Assembly: GCA_013152575.1 (NCBI GenBank)
Contig: JAADGB010000072.1
Span: 1-10,870, forward strand
DNA: 10,870 nt
DNA from: Thermoproteota archaeon
GTDB taxonomy: Archaea > Thermoproteota > Thermoprotei_A > Sulfolobales > Acidilobaceae
Direction: 5' to 3'
The notes below the pieces were generated by a model. That model was not told where the DNA came from. It did no database searches and saw only the letters and a list, made by a program, of their open reading frames with translations. A program made the position numbers and the translations under genes. This document shows positions 5,905-10,870 of the stretch, piece after piece. The first letter of the stretch is position 1; each line of letters starts with the position of its first letter.

Positions 5905-6969
5905 TCATGCAGGAACTGGTATGGTTAGCACTAGGAGTATCATGTATACAATCCCGATAATTACGGTTACACTGTCCAGTTCCCTGTCATTGATTGCTGA
6001 TCCTGGATGTCTCCCCCGTGACATGAAGTGGAGGGTTAGTACGATTAAGGTGAATAGGAGTAGTCCTGGGACGAAGAGGGACCCTAGAAGGAGTAGGGCC
6101 AGTACTAGTTGGGAAACTATAGCATGTCCTTTCTCGCCTAATAGACTTCTCACTATGTGTCCTCCATCGAGCATGGCTACGGGTATCAGGTTCAGGAACG
6201 TGACGAAGAATACGATGTATGCGGAGAAAGCCATGGGGCTGAGAACGACTGCCTCGCCAGGGCCCGGGGTCTTGGGGAGGGGGAAGAGTAGCATGATGAG
6301 GGGTGTTAGGGGTAACGTTGCCAGGCCTGTTGCAGGCTTGACTACGGAATTCATTATTCCATAGTAGGCAACTGGTATTGCGGCGAGGAATCCCGCTATG
6401 GGTCCTGCTATTCCGATTAGTGCGAGGTGCCTGTTTCTAGGGGGTAACCAGCGCATGTTAATGACGGCCCCAAAGGTGCCAATGAATCCCAGCTGGAGTG
6501 GAGGGGCTGGTAGGAGGTATGGTAGGCTCCTGGGCACACCTAGTCTCCTCATTACAAGGTAGTGGCCGGCCTCGTGTATTAGAAGCGGTACTAGTAGGCC
6601 GAGTAGATAGCCTACAGGGCTCCATGCCAGATTCGGTTTTTCCCTGGCGAAGGAGAGGCCTGATACGTAGACGGTTAATAGTGTTATGGCGGCGAGTGTA
6701 ATTGTAAGCGTGATTCTCCTCTTCTGCTCGTTGCCCTTGGCAACCTGGAGTATGAGCCCTGCTTGTGTTCTAGCTACACGCATGTAACAGTTGATCTTGA
6801 TCAGATCCCCGTAGAGTTCTTCGAGTGATTTAATTAATTGCCCCTTCTTTGCCTGAATGATGAGGTAGGATGTAATGTCCCCATCGTCTGCTACTTCCTC
6901 TACATCAAGATACTTTTCAATAATTTGTAGGCAGGAATCCGAATGGGAGGATTTAGTATTGTATGCCAA
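5905..6969 (-). CDS. Site-2 protease-like M50 membrane metallopeptidase
   Basis: The protein is an intramembrane zinc protease of the M50 (site-2 protease/EGY-like) family, which cuts membrane-anchored substrates, often to release regulators. The zinc site is HEAGH (His132, Glu133, His136) in a membrane helix. The third ligand is Asp268 in the family's NPxDG-like segment, here N260-LIPVAMLDGGH. About seven or eight membrane helices follow a soluble N-terminal domain of about 80 residues, which might bind a regulator or substrate. The glycine-rich GFIGTFGAVINMR segment (161-173) is typical of this branch. No PDZ or CBS domain is seen. The start is TTG at 6969: an in-frame stop lies just upstream and no nearby alternative exists, and it overlaps the end of rpo6 by 17 bases. 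topA follows after 9 bases. The substrate is unknown. Confidence 0.9.
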   Translation of the reverse strand: MAYNTKSSHSDSCLQIIEKYLDVEEVADDGDITSYLIIQAKKGQLIKSLEELYGDLIKINCYMRVARTQAGLILQVAKGNEQKRRITLTITLAAITLLTVYVSGLSFAREKPNLAWSPVGYLLGLLVPLLIHEAGHYLVMRRLGVPRSLPYLLPAPPLQLGFIGTFGAVINMRWLPPRNRHLALIGIAGPIAGFLAAIPVAYYGIMNSVVKPATGLATLPLTPLIMLLFPLPKTPGPGEAVVLSPMAFSAYIVFFVTFLNLIPVAMLDGGHIVRSLLGEKGHAIVSQLVLALLLLGSLFVPGLLLFTLIVLTLHFMSRGRHPGSAINDRELDSVTVIIGIVYMILLVLTIPVPA

Positions 6970-7258
6970 GCTTCATCCCAAGCTCTAATAACACCTTTAT
7001 TGGAATCGCCTGTCCGAAGCCAGAGGTGTGGTATCTGAAGACCGATACTGGGAGTATTCCATGGTCTACCTCGTATTTTGCGATATCAATCGGTTTCTTT
7101 GATCCAACCGTCTCTAGGCTGACCAGTGGTGGGACTCCCATACTGATCTGGAAAGCCCTTATTCCAATTATCCTAGCTCTCTCGTACCTAGTTAGGTATG
7201 GAGGCCCTATCTTCACCCTATCGTCGATTATCGGGTACACGTTGTGGAATTCTTCCAT
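6953..7258 (-). CDS. rpoK: DNA-directed RNA polymerase subunit Rpo6 (RpoK, Rpb6/omega homologue)
   Basis: This small polymerase subunit corresponds to eukaryotic Rpb6 and bacterial omega. It clamps the largest subunit and helps assembly. The signature LTRYERARIIGIRAFQISMGVPPLV (residues 22-46; core ERARIIGIRAFQISMG) is diagnostic. It is followed by IDIAKYEVDHGILPVSV, the counterpart of the family's IAxxEFxxGxLPITI. The C-terminal strand region (QAIPIKVLLEL) extends slightly beyond typical crenarchaeal proteins (about 90-95 residues; here 101). ATG 7258 is supported by GGGGAG six bases upstream. It is the first gene of a leftward unit with the M50 peptidase and topoisomerase I. Confidence 0.88.
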   Translation of the reverse strand: MEEFHNVYPIIDDRVKIGPPYLTRYERARIIGIRAFQISMGVPPLVSLETVGSKKPIDIAKYEVDHGILPVSVFRYHTSGFGQAIPIKVLLELGMKLGIQY

Positions 7259-7299
7259 CGCTAACTCCCCATTTTATCAACAGGTCAGGGGGATCTAGT

Positions 7300-7310
7300 G
7301 ATAAATCTAT
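7300..7310. promoter_or_regulatory. Shared, nearly symmetrical TATA element between rpoK and the EamA gene
   Basis: GATAAATCTAT reads as ATAGATTTATC on the other strand. For the plus strand, bases 7301-7308 lie 24-31 bases before GTG 7332, giving leaderless transcription of the EamA gene. For the minus strand the same element would start transcription near 7279, leaving a leader of about 20 bases that contains the GGGGAG ribosome binding site (7265-7270) of rpoK. A second, closer AT run (7271-7280) is only 13-22 bases from the rpoK ATG, too near to serve as its TATA box. Confidence 0.45.
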
Positions 7311-7331
7311 CGTCTCCCTCCCCTACTATGA

Positions 7332-7778
7332 GTGGGTGTGGGGGTTTTGCTCGATGCGATACCTAAGTGGGTTCTACCTGCCATCGGAGCTTTTATACTG
7401 TGGGGCATCTGGGGCGTATTGCTGAAAGAAGCCCAGCAAGGGAGGACTTGGCAGGAGGTGTATGTTACAACTAACCTAGCCATTATCATGATAGTTCTCC
7501 TCGTGCTGGCTCGGAGCGGCGGATTGGACCTCTTCATAACTGGTAGGCAGGGCTTAATCGCTCTCGCTGCAGGTTTTAGCGGCACTATAGGCTACATTTT
7601 CGTCATTAAAGCTCTAGAAGCAGGCGGGAAAGTCTCGGTAGTTATACCATTAACCCAGCTTTCACCCGCGTTAACGGTTATACTAGGAGTTCTTGTTCTA
7701 CACGAATCTCTTAGTTTGAGGCAAGCATTAGGGGTTCTCTTGGCTCTAATGGCTGTATTGCTATTAACGGTGGAATGA
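7332..7778 (+). CDS. EamA/DMT-type small membrane protein (half-size transporter)
   Basis: The 148-residue protein contains a single EamA repeat with five predicted membrane helices, at about residues 13-32, 43-61, 74-95, 101-123 and 131-147. Typical features are the tryptophan-glycine helix FILWGIWGVLLKEA, the GFSGTIGYIFVIKALEAG segment, SVVIPLTQLSPALTVILGVLVLHESL and the final hydrophobic helix. Full drug/metabolite transporters have two such repeats; proteins with one (COG2510-like) are thought to act as dimers. The substrate is unknown. The start is ambiguous between GTG 7332, GTG 7338 and TTG 7347; the TATA spacing supports 7332. It converges on the thermosome gene with a 65-base gap. 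Confidence 0.85.
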   Translation: MGVGVLLDAIPKWVLPAIGAFILWGIWGVLLKEAQQGRTWQEVYVTTNLAIIMIVLLVLARSGGLDLFITGRQGLIALAAGFSGTIGYIFVIKALEAGGKVSVVIPLTQLSPALTVILGVLVLHESLSLRQALGVLLALMAVLLLTVE

Positions 7779-7843
7779 TCAAGGGTAGAATAAATTATAT
7801 AAAGAATATAAATGGTAAAGATTTAGATATTTATTTGCCCGGC
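7779..7843. terminator. AT-rich convergent termination zone
   Basis: This 65-base gap between convergent genes is about four-fifths A/T. On the minus strand, downstream of the thermosome stop, it contains T-rich stretches (for example TTTATATTCTTTATAT) suited to archaeal oligo-T termination. No stable hairpin is seen. The sequence TTATATAAAG (7794-7803) would also pass as a TATA box in either direction, so its role is not settled. Confidence 0.35.
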
Positions 7844-9505
7844 TTAGAACTCGAAGTTGCCTCCGAATTTCTTACCGCCTTCCTCTTCCTCTTCGCCTTC
7901 CTCGCCCTTCTTCTCTTCCTTCTTTGGCGGGGCTGCTGAGATTACGTCGTCGATCTTTAGTAGGCTTATCGCAGCTTCACTTGCGCTCTTGATTGCCTGC
8001 TTCTTGACTAGTATTGGCTCGTAGACGTTTAGCTTTGTCATGTCTTCCTCAATCTTTCCTTCTACAACGTTTACTCCTGCGAACTTGTAGCCCTTGGCGT
8101 GTAGGCTTCTTAGCTGTAGTAGCGTGTCTAGCGCGTCCATGCCTGCGCTCTCTGCCAGCACTATTGGTATGACTTCTAGTGCTTCGGAGTAGGCTTCTAC
8201 AGCCATCTGCTCCTTTCCGCCTAGAGTCTTTGCATAGTCCTTGAGCTTCTCTGCTATCTCGATCTCTACTGCTCCTCCACCGCCCACGATCTTGGGCTCC
8301 TTCATGATGTTCCTTAGAGAGTGTAGGGCGTCCATGACGTTTCTCTCAGCCTCGTCTAGAAGCATGTCGTTTGCTCCGCGTAGTAGTATGGTTACGCTCT
8401 TGGGGTTCTTTGCCCCTTCGATGAATATCATCTTGTCCTCTCCGACTCTCCTCTCCTCAACTAGCTCAGCATAGCCGAGGTCCTCTGGTTTGAGGTCTCT
8501 TAGGCTGGTCACTATCTTTGCTCCTGTTGCTTTTGCTATTTTTTCGATGTCGCTTCTCTTCACCCTCCTTACGGCTAGTATTCCTTTCTTTGCTAGGAAG
8601 TGCTGTGCCTCATCAATACCCTTCTGAGTAATCACAACATTAGCACCAGTAGCAGCAATCTTCTCGACCATTTCCTTGATTAGCTTGGTTTCCTCTTCTA
8701 GGAACTTCTCTAGCTGGTCAATGTCAGTGACCCTTATCTTGGTCGAGAGGTCTGGCTTCTGCACCTCTAGTGGAGTGTCTAGTACTGCGATCTTAGCGTT
8801 CTTTACTACTCTGGGCATGTCTGGGTGTACTACTTCCTTGTCGATTACAACACCTCTTATTAGCCTGCTGTCTAGTAGGCTTCCGCCCTTCTTCTTCTCG
8901 ATCTTCACGTTGTCGAGGTCTACCTCGTAGCCCTCTCCCTTCTTTTCAGCGATTATCCTTATGGTGTTGAGGACTAGCTCGATGATCTTCTCTTTTTCTG
9001 GGCCGTGACCGACGAACTTGCTCGATATGGTTGTGTCGATTATTCTCCTGAGTACCTGGTCGTCCTCAACGTTGACTGGAACGGCGATTTCTGACAGGTA
9101 CTCTAGGGCTTTGTGGAGCGCCTTAGTGTAACCGTCGATGATCGTTGTTGGGTGAATGTTCTCATCTAGCAGTTTCTCGGCCTTTTCGAGTAGAGTTCCA
9201 GCTAGTACAACTACTGTTGTTGTTCCGTCACCTACCTCTGCGTCCTGAGCCTTTGCTACCTCGACTAGGAGCTTTGCAGCTGGGTGCTGTACCTCCATCT
9301 CCTTTACGATGGTTGCTCCATCGTTGGTTACTACTATGTCTCCGAAAGCATCCACAAGCATCTTATCTAGACCGCGTGGTCCCAGGCTTGTTTTGAGGAT
9401 CTCTGCTAGAACCTTTGCTGCGAGGATGTTAGCCCTTATTGCCTCACGACCGTAGGTCCTCTGGGTTCCCTCCTTCAATATCAGTATGGGTACTCCTGCT
9501 GCCAT
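7844..9505 (-). CDS. ths: Thermosome subunit (group II chaperonin, Hsp60/CCT family)
   Basis: This is a subunit of the double-ring ATP-driven chaperonin that folds proteins in the archaeal cytoplasm. The 553-residue length and all nucleotide-site motifs match: LGPRG (41-45), NDGATI (61-66), GDGTTT (92-97) and GGGGAVE (408-414). The helical-lid/apical region includes EVVHPDMPR and AVRRVKRSDIEK. The tail from about residue 526 is a charged KKEEKKGEEG run of glutamates followed by GGKKFGGNFEF. Sequence is nearest to the crenarchaeal alpha type from memory, but alpha against beta is not certain. In the block GIDEAQHFLAKKGI (297-310) one residue present in relatives (GIDDVAQHF) is missing. The ATG at 9505 is backed by a strong ribosome binding site AAGGTGA (9512-9518) six bases upstream; an out-of-frame ATG lies between. 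It has its own promoter and is probably monocistronic. Confidence 0.97.
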   Translation of the reverse strand: MAAGVPILILKEGTQRTYGREAIRANILAAKVLAEILKTSLGPRGLDKMLVDAFGDIVVTNDGATIVKEMEVQHPAAKLLVEVAKAQDAEVGDGTTTVVVLAGTLLEKAEKLLDENIHPTTIIDGYTKALHKALEYLSEIAVPVNVEDDQVLRRIIDTTISSKFVGHGPEKEKIIELVLNTIRIIAEKKGEGYEVDLDNVKIEKKKGGSLLDSRLIRGVVIDKEVVHPDMPRVVKNAKIAVLDTPLEVQKPDLSTKIRVTDIDQLEKFLEEETKLIKEMVEKIAATGANVVITQKGIDEAQHFLAKKGILAVRRVKRSDIEKIAKATGAKIVTSLRDLKPEDLGYAELVEERRVGEDKMIFIEGAKNPKSVTILLRGANDMLLDEAERNVMDALHSLRNIMKEPKIVGGGGAVEIEIAEKLKDYAKTLGGKEQMAVEAYSEALEVIPIVLAESAGMDALDTLLQLRSLHAKGYKFAGVNVVEGKIEEDMTKLNVYEPILVKKQAIKSASEAAISLLKIDDVISAAPPKKEEKKGEEGEEEEEGGKKFGGNFEF

Positions 9506-9524
9506 CTCATGTCACCTTTTCCCT

Positions 9525-9540
9525 AATTCGACTCCGAATT
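9525..9540. promoter_or_regulatory. Inverted repeat at the thermosome transcription start
   Basis: AATTCG (9525-9530) and CGAATT (9535-9540) are perfect reverse complements separated by ACTC. CCCT/AGGG-like flanks extend the symmetry imperfectly. The repeat covers the predicted transcription start (about 9538) and the first bases of the leader, between the TATA box and the ribosome binding site. That is a common place for an archaeal repressor operator. It could equally form an RNA hairpin. No known regulator is implied. Confidence 0.35.
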
Positions 9541-9559
9541 TTCAAGGGGGTAACACTTC

Positions 9560-9567
9560 TATATAAG
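9560..9567 (-). promoter_or_regulatory. Thermosome TATA box
   Basis: The minus strand reads CTTATATA, a strong crenarchaeal TATA sequence, 55-62 bases before the ATG at 9505. Transcription would begin near 9538, giving a leader of about 33 bases that holds the inverted repeat and the ribosome binding site AAGGTGA at 9512-9518. Such a leader with a strong binding site fits a highly expressed gene. Confidence 0.65.
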
Positions 9568-9586
9568 CATTACGCAGAGAAACCGG

Positions 9587-9631
9587 ATAAAAGATAAAAG
9601 ACCGCCTCCACAGCCCATGTAAACGAAGGTG
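9587..9631 (+). promoter_or_regulatory. Promoter and ribosome binding site of the TtcA-like gene
   Basis: A doubled ATAAAAG (9587-9593 and 9594-9600) is the likely TATA region. Transcription would start around 9614-9623. GAAGGTG (9625-9631), nine bases before GTG 9641, is the ribosome binding site and supports that start. Confidence 0.5.
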
Positions 9632-9640
9632 TAAAATCGA

Positions 9641-10486
9641 GTGCATAAATGCGATGTCTGCCGGAAAAAAGACGCAGTATATAAGAGAATTTACAGCGGA
9701 CACAAACTATGCCTATCATGCCTAGAAAAAATACTCGCCAGGTCGGTTAAAAGAGCTATAGGAGACTCAAATCTCCTCGATCCTCGATCCAGGATACTTA
9801 TCCCAGTTAGGCCAAGCGAGCCTGCGCATTCACTTGCGACAATTGCTTTACTGGCAAGGGTAGAGCAGAAGTTCGACGCGACCCTCATACTCTTAATCCC
9901 ACAGGAACTCGGGAATCACCCCTCGATATCGAGAATGATTGACTTGATAGAGAGACGTGTAAACACAGAGATACTAGTGAAAGAATTCCCTATGCCAAAA
10001 AGAGTTACAGCAATCTCCTGCCTACGTTACGAAAGGGCTTGGAGCCTGTATCACGCGAGGAACTCCAATTCTGCCGTTGTTGCATTCCCAGTCTCTAGAT
10101 CCTGTATGAATCTGACTGGTCTCGAGGCACTCCTGTCAGGAAACGTCGAGGCTCTCAGCGAGTCACTCCCCGTACTTCATTGGACCAAGCCACCACTCTT
10201 TGTCCCAACAATATACATCGAGGCTGAGGCTCTAGCTGCTTACGCGTTTCTAAAAGGCCTCTACATGGAGCCTCTGTGTGGTTTCACGGTTGGAGCCAAG
10301 ATACCTCTCCTATCTATAATGGGTAGAAGGCCGGAGCTAGAATTCAGCAGCAACAAGACGATAATGAGGATTGCTAGTAAGTTAACGGGACTTAGAAAGT
10401 GTAGGATATGTGGAGGCTTCACTAGTTCGGGCGTGGTATGCAGGTATTGCGATGAAACCGGGGCTTCACGATTCTTCCCTCTTTAG
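9641..10486 (+). CDS. TtcA/Ncs6 (CTU1)-like protein with degenerate ATP site, probably not a functional thiolase
   Basis: The 281-residue protein has the architecture of the TtcA/Ncs6 group, PP-loop ATPases that thiolate tRNA. An N-terminal zinc motif (Cys4, Cys7, Cys24, Cys27) precedes a Rossmann-like core, and a C-terminal zinc ribbon (Cys254, Cys257, Cys267, Cys270, in CRICGGF and CRYC) closes the protein. However, the PP-loop SGGKDS expected after the first strand is absent: residues 52-64 read ILIPVRPSEPAHS, with only a serine preserved. The TGH.LDD.A segment expected further on is replaced by AFPVSRSCMN (148-157), although the following ALLSGNVEAL still resembles LL.GDVE.L. Of the central CxxC only Cys127 is visible. 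It may have kept tRNA binding without chemistry, or act as a partner of the active enzyme; this is inference. GTG 9641 is supported by GAAGGTG upstream. Its end overlaps the convergent zinc-ribbon gene by 21 bases. Confidence 0.7.
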   Translation: MHKCDVCRKKDAVYKRIYSGHKLCLSCLEKILARSVKRAIGDSNLLDPRSRILIPVRPSEPAHSLATIALLARVEQKFDATLILLIPQELGNHPSISRMIDLIERRVNTEILVKEFPMPKRVTAISCLRYERAWSLYHARNSNSAVVAFPVSRSCMNLTGLEALLSGNVEALSESLPVLHWTKPPLFVPTIYIEAEALAAYAFLKGLYMEPLCGFTVGAKIPLLSIMGRRPELEFSSNKTIMRIASKLTGLRKCRICGGFTSSGVVCRYCDETGASRFFPL

Positions 10487-10870
10487 GATCTTCCTCAGCA
10501 GGTCTCTCTCTTCTCGGGTTAAGTACAAGACGACTCCATGGGGGAGGCGTTGGCGGAGGCTGGGAGGATGCATGTCTCCATCATATACGACGAAGCCTGC
10601 CTTTATGATCTCTTCTAGGAGTGATTCATCTAGCATCTCGGCCAGCATTACTAACTGCCTATCGAACTCTATGGCCTTTTTGAGATCTCTCTCCTCAATA
10701 ACCCGGCCACATACGATGCAGGAAAGGTCGGGCGTTACCGCGTAGAAACCACAATATGGGCACTGTATTCTCGTTGGTTTACCATATCTCTGCCAGAGGT
10801 ATCTTAGGGTATCGAGTAGATAATCTAGTCCCGCTTCCACTATTTCATGGTATAGTCTAGGGGCTGCTCT
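10466..10870 (-). CDS. Zinc-ribbon protein of unknown function; 5' end probably outside window
   Basis: The family is not recognised. From GTG 10840 the product has 124 residues, but the frame stays open to the right edge (10 more codons, R-A-A-P-R-L-Y-H-E-I). These look coding and continue an amphipathic helix with GLDYLLDTLRYLWQRYG, so the true start may lie beyond 10870. A zinc ribbon is formed by Cys27, Cys30, Cys41 and Cys44 (CPYCGF and CIVCGR, counted from the GTG). It is followed by charged helices (ERDLKKAIEFDRQLVMLAEML, here split at D and L only for reading), a short strand region (AGFVVYDGD) and a basic C terminus ending LTREERDLLRKILKREES. The ribbon suggests nucleic acid or protein binding, but nothing more specific can be claimed. 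It overlaps the end of the TtcA-like gene by 21 bases. Confidence 0.75.
   Translation of the reverse strand, partial: RAAPRLYHEIVEAGLDYLLDTLRYLWQRYGKPTRIQCPYCGFYAVTPDLSCIVCGRVIEERDLKKAIEFDRQLVMLAEMLDESLLEEIIKAGFVVYDGDMHPPSLRQRLPHGVVLYLTREERDLLRKILKREES

Noticed and set aside
5681..5908. Minus-strand open frame over the start of topA
   Set aside because: It runs in another frame of the Toprim coding sequence, which has clear family motifs; the product is low-complexity charged sequence without a domain.
7198..7425. Plus-strand frames over the rpoK/EamA gap
   Set aside because: They cross antisense to rpoK and out of frame with the EamA gene, whose membrane helices are clear.
8241..9396. Plus-strand serine- and leucine-rich frames inside the thermosome gene
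   Set aside because: They are antisense shadows of a highly conserved gene.
9587..9600. Tandem repeat ATAAAAGATAAAAG as a repeat element
   Set aside because: Two copies of 7 bases are better explained as a promoter AT region; nothing similar recurs in the window.
1..10870. CRISPR array, insertion sequence, prophage or defence system
   Set aside because: No regularly spaced repeats, transposase, integrase or known defence motifs are visible; the genes are mostly conserved housekeeping types.

Overview
The window is a dense, purely archaeal stretch. It carries a group II chaperonin (thermosome), RNA polymerase subunit Rpo6/K, Pelota, an archaeal topoisomerase IA, an ER-type (Ser-His-Asp) signal peptidase and an AsnC-type ligand-binding domain protein. 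Lysine and glutamate are abundant, AGG/AGA/ATA codons are common, GTG and TTG starts occur, and TATA boxes lie about 25 bases before starts. Together these point to a hyperthermophilic crenarchaeon (Thermoproteota), most likely of the Desulfurococcales type; the order is a guess. No rRNA, convincing tRNA, CRISPR, insertion sequence or phage gene is seen. No gap without a gene exceeds about 135 bases.

Layout. Bases 2-1003 (+) hold Pelota, cut by the left edge. It converges, with an 18-base overlap, on a stand-alone AsnC/Lrp ligand-binding (RAM) protein (986-1249, -). Upstream of that, on the same strand, come an inositol monophosphatase family protein and a stand-alone B3/B4 (Phe-tRNA synthetase beta-like) domain protein, probably one operon. 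A foldable element lies between the RAM gene and the phosphatase. Divergent from this block are a MIP18/DUF59-like protein with a CxxC and signal peptidase I (2949-3862, +). The signal peptidase converges, with another 18-base overlap, on an operon read leftward from 7258: rpo6 (rpoK), a site-2-protease-like M50 membrane peptidase, and topoisomerase I. The topoisomerase gene is interrupted by a frameshift near 5401, separating a Toprim half from a catalytic-tyrosine half. Divergent from rpo6 is a half-size EamA/DMT membrane protein, converging on the thermosome gene (7844-9505, -). Divergent from the thermosome is a protein built like the TtcA/Ncs6 tRNA thiolases but without their ATP-binding signature (9641-10486, +). 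It converges, with a 21-base overlap, on a zinc-ribbon protein cut by the right edge.

How they fit together. Most genes are housekeeping: ribosome rescue, transcription, DNA topology, protein folding and export. No classical defence or mobile system is visible. The points most worth a second look are the split topoisomerase, the degenerate TtcA-like protein flanked by two zinc ribbons, the structured element at 1284-1370, the inverted repeat at the likely thermosome transcription start, and the repeated overlap of convergent gene ends.
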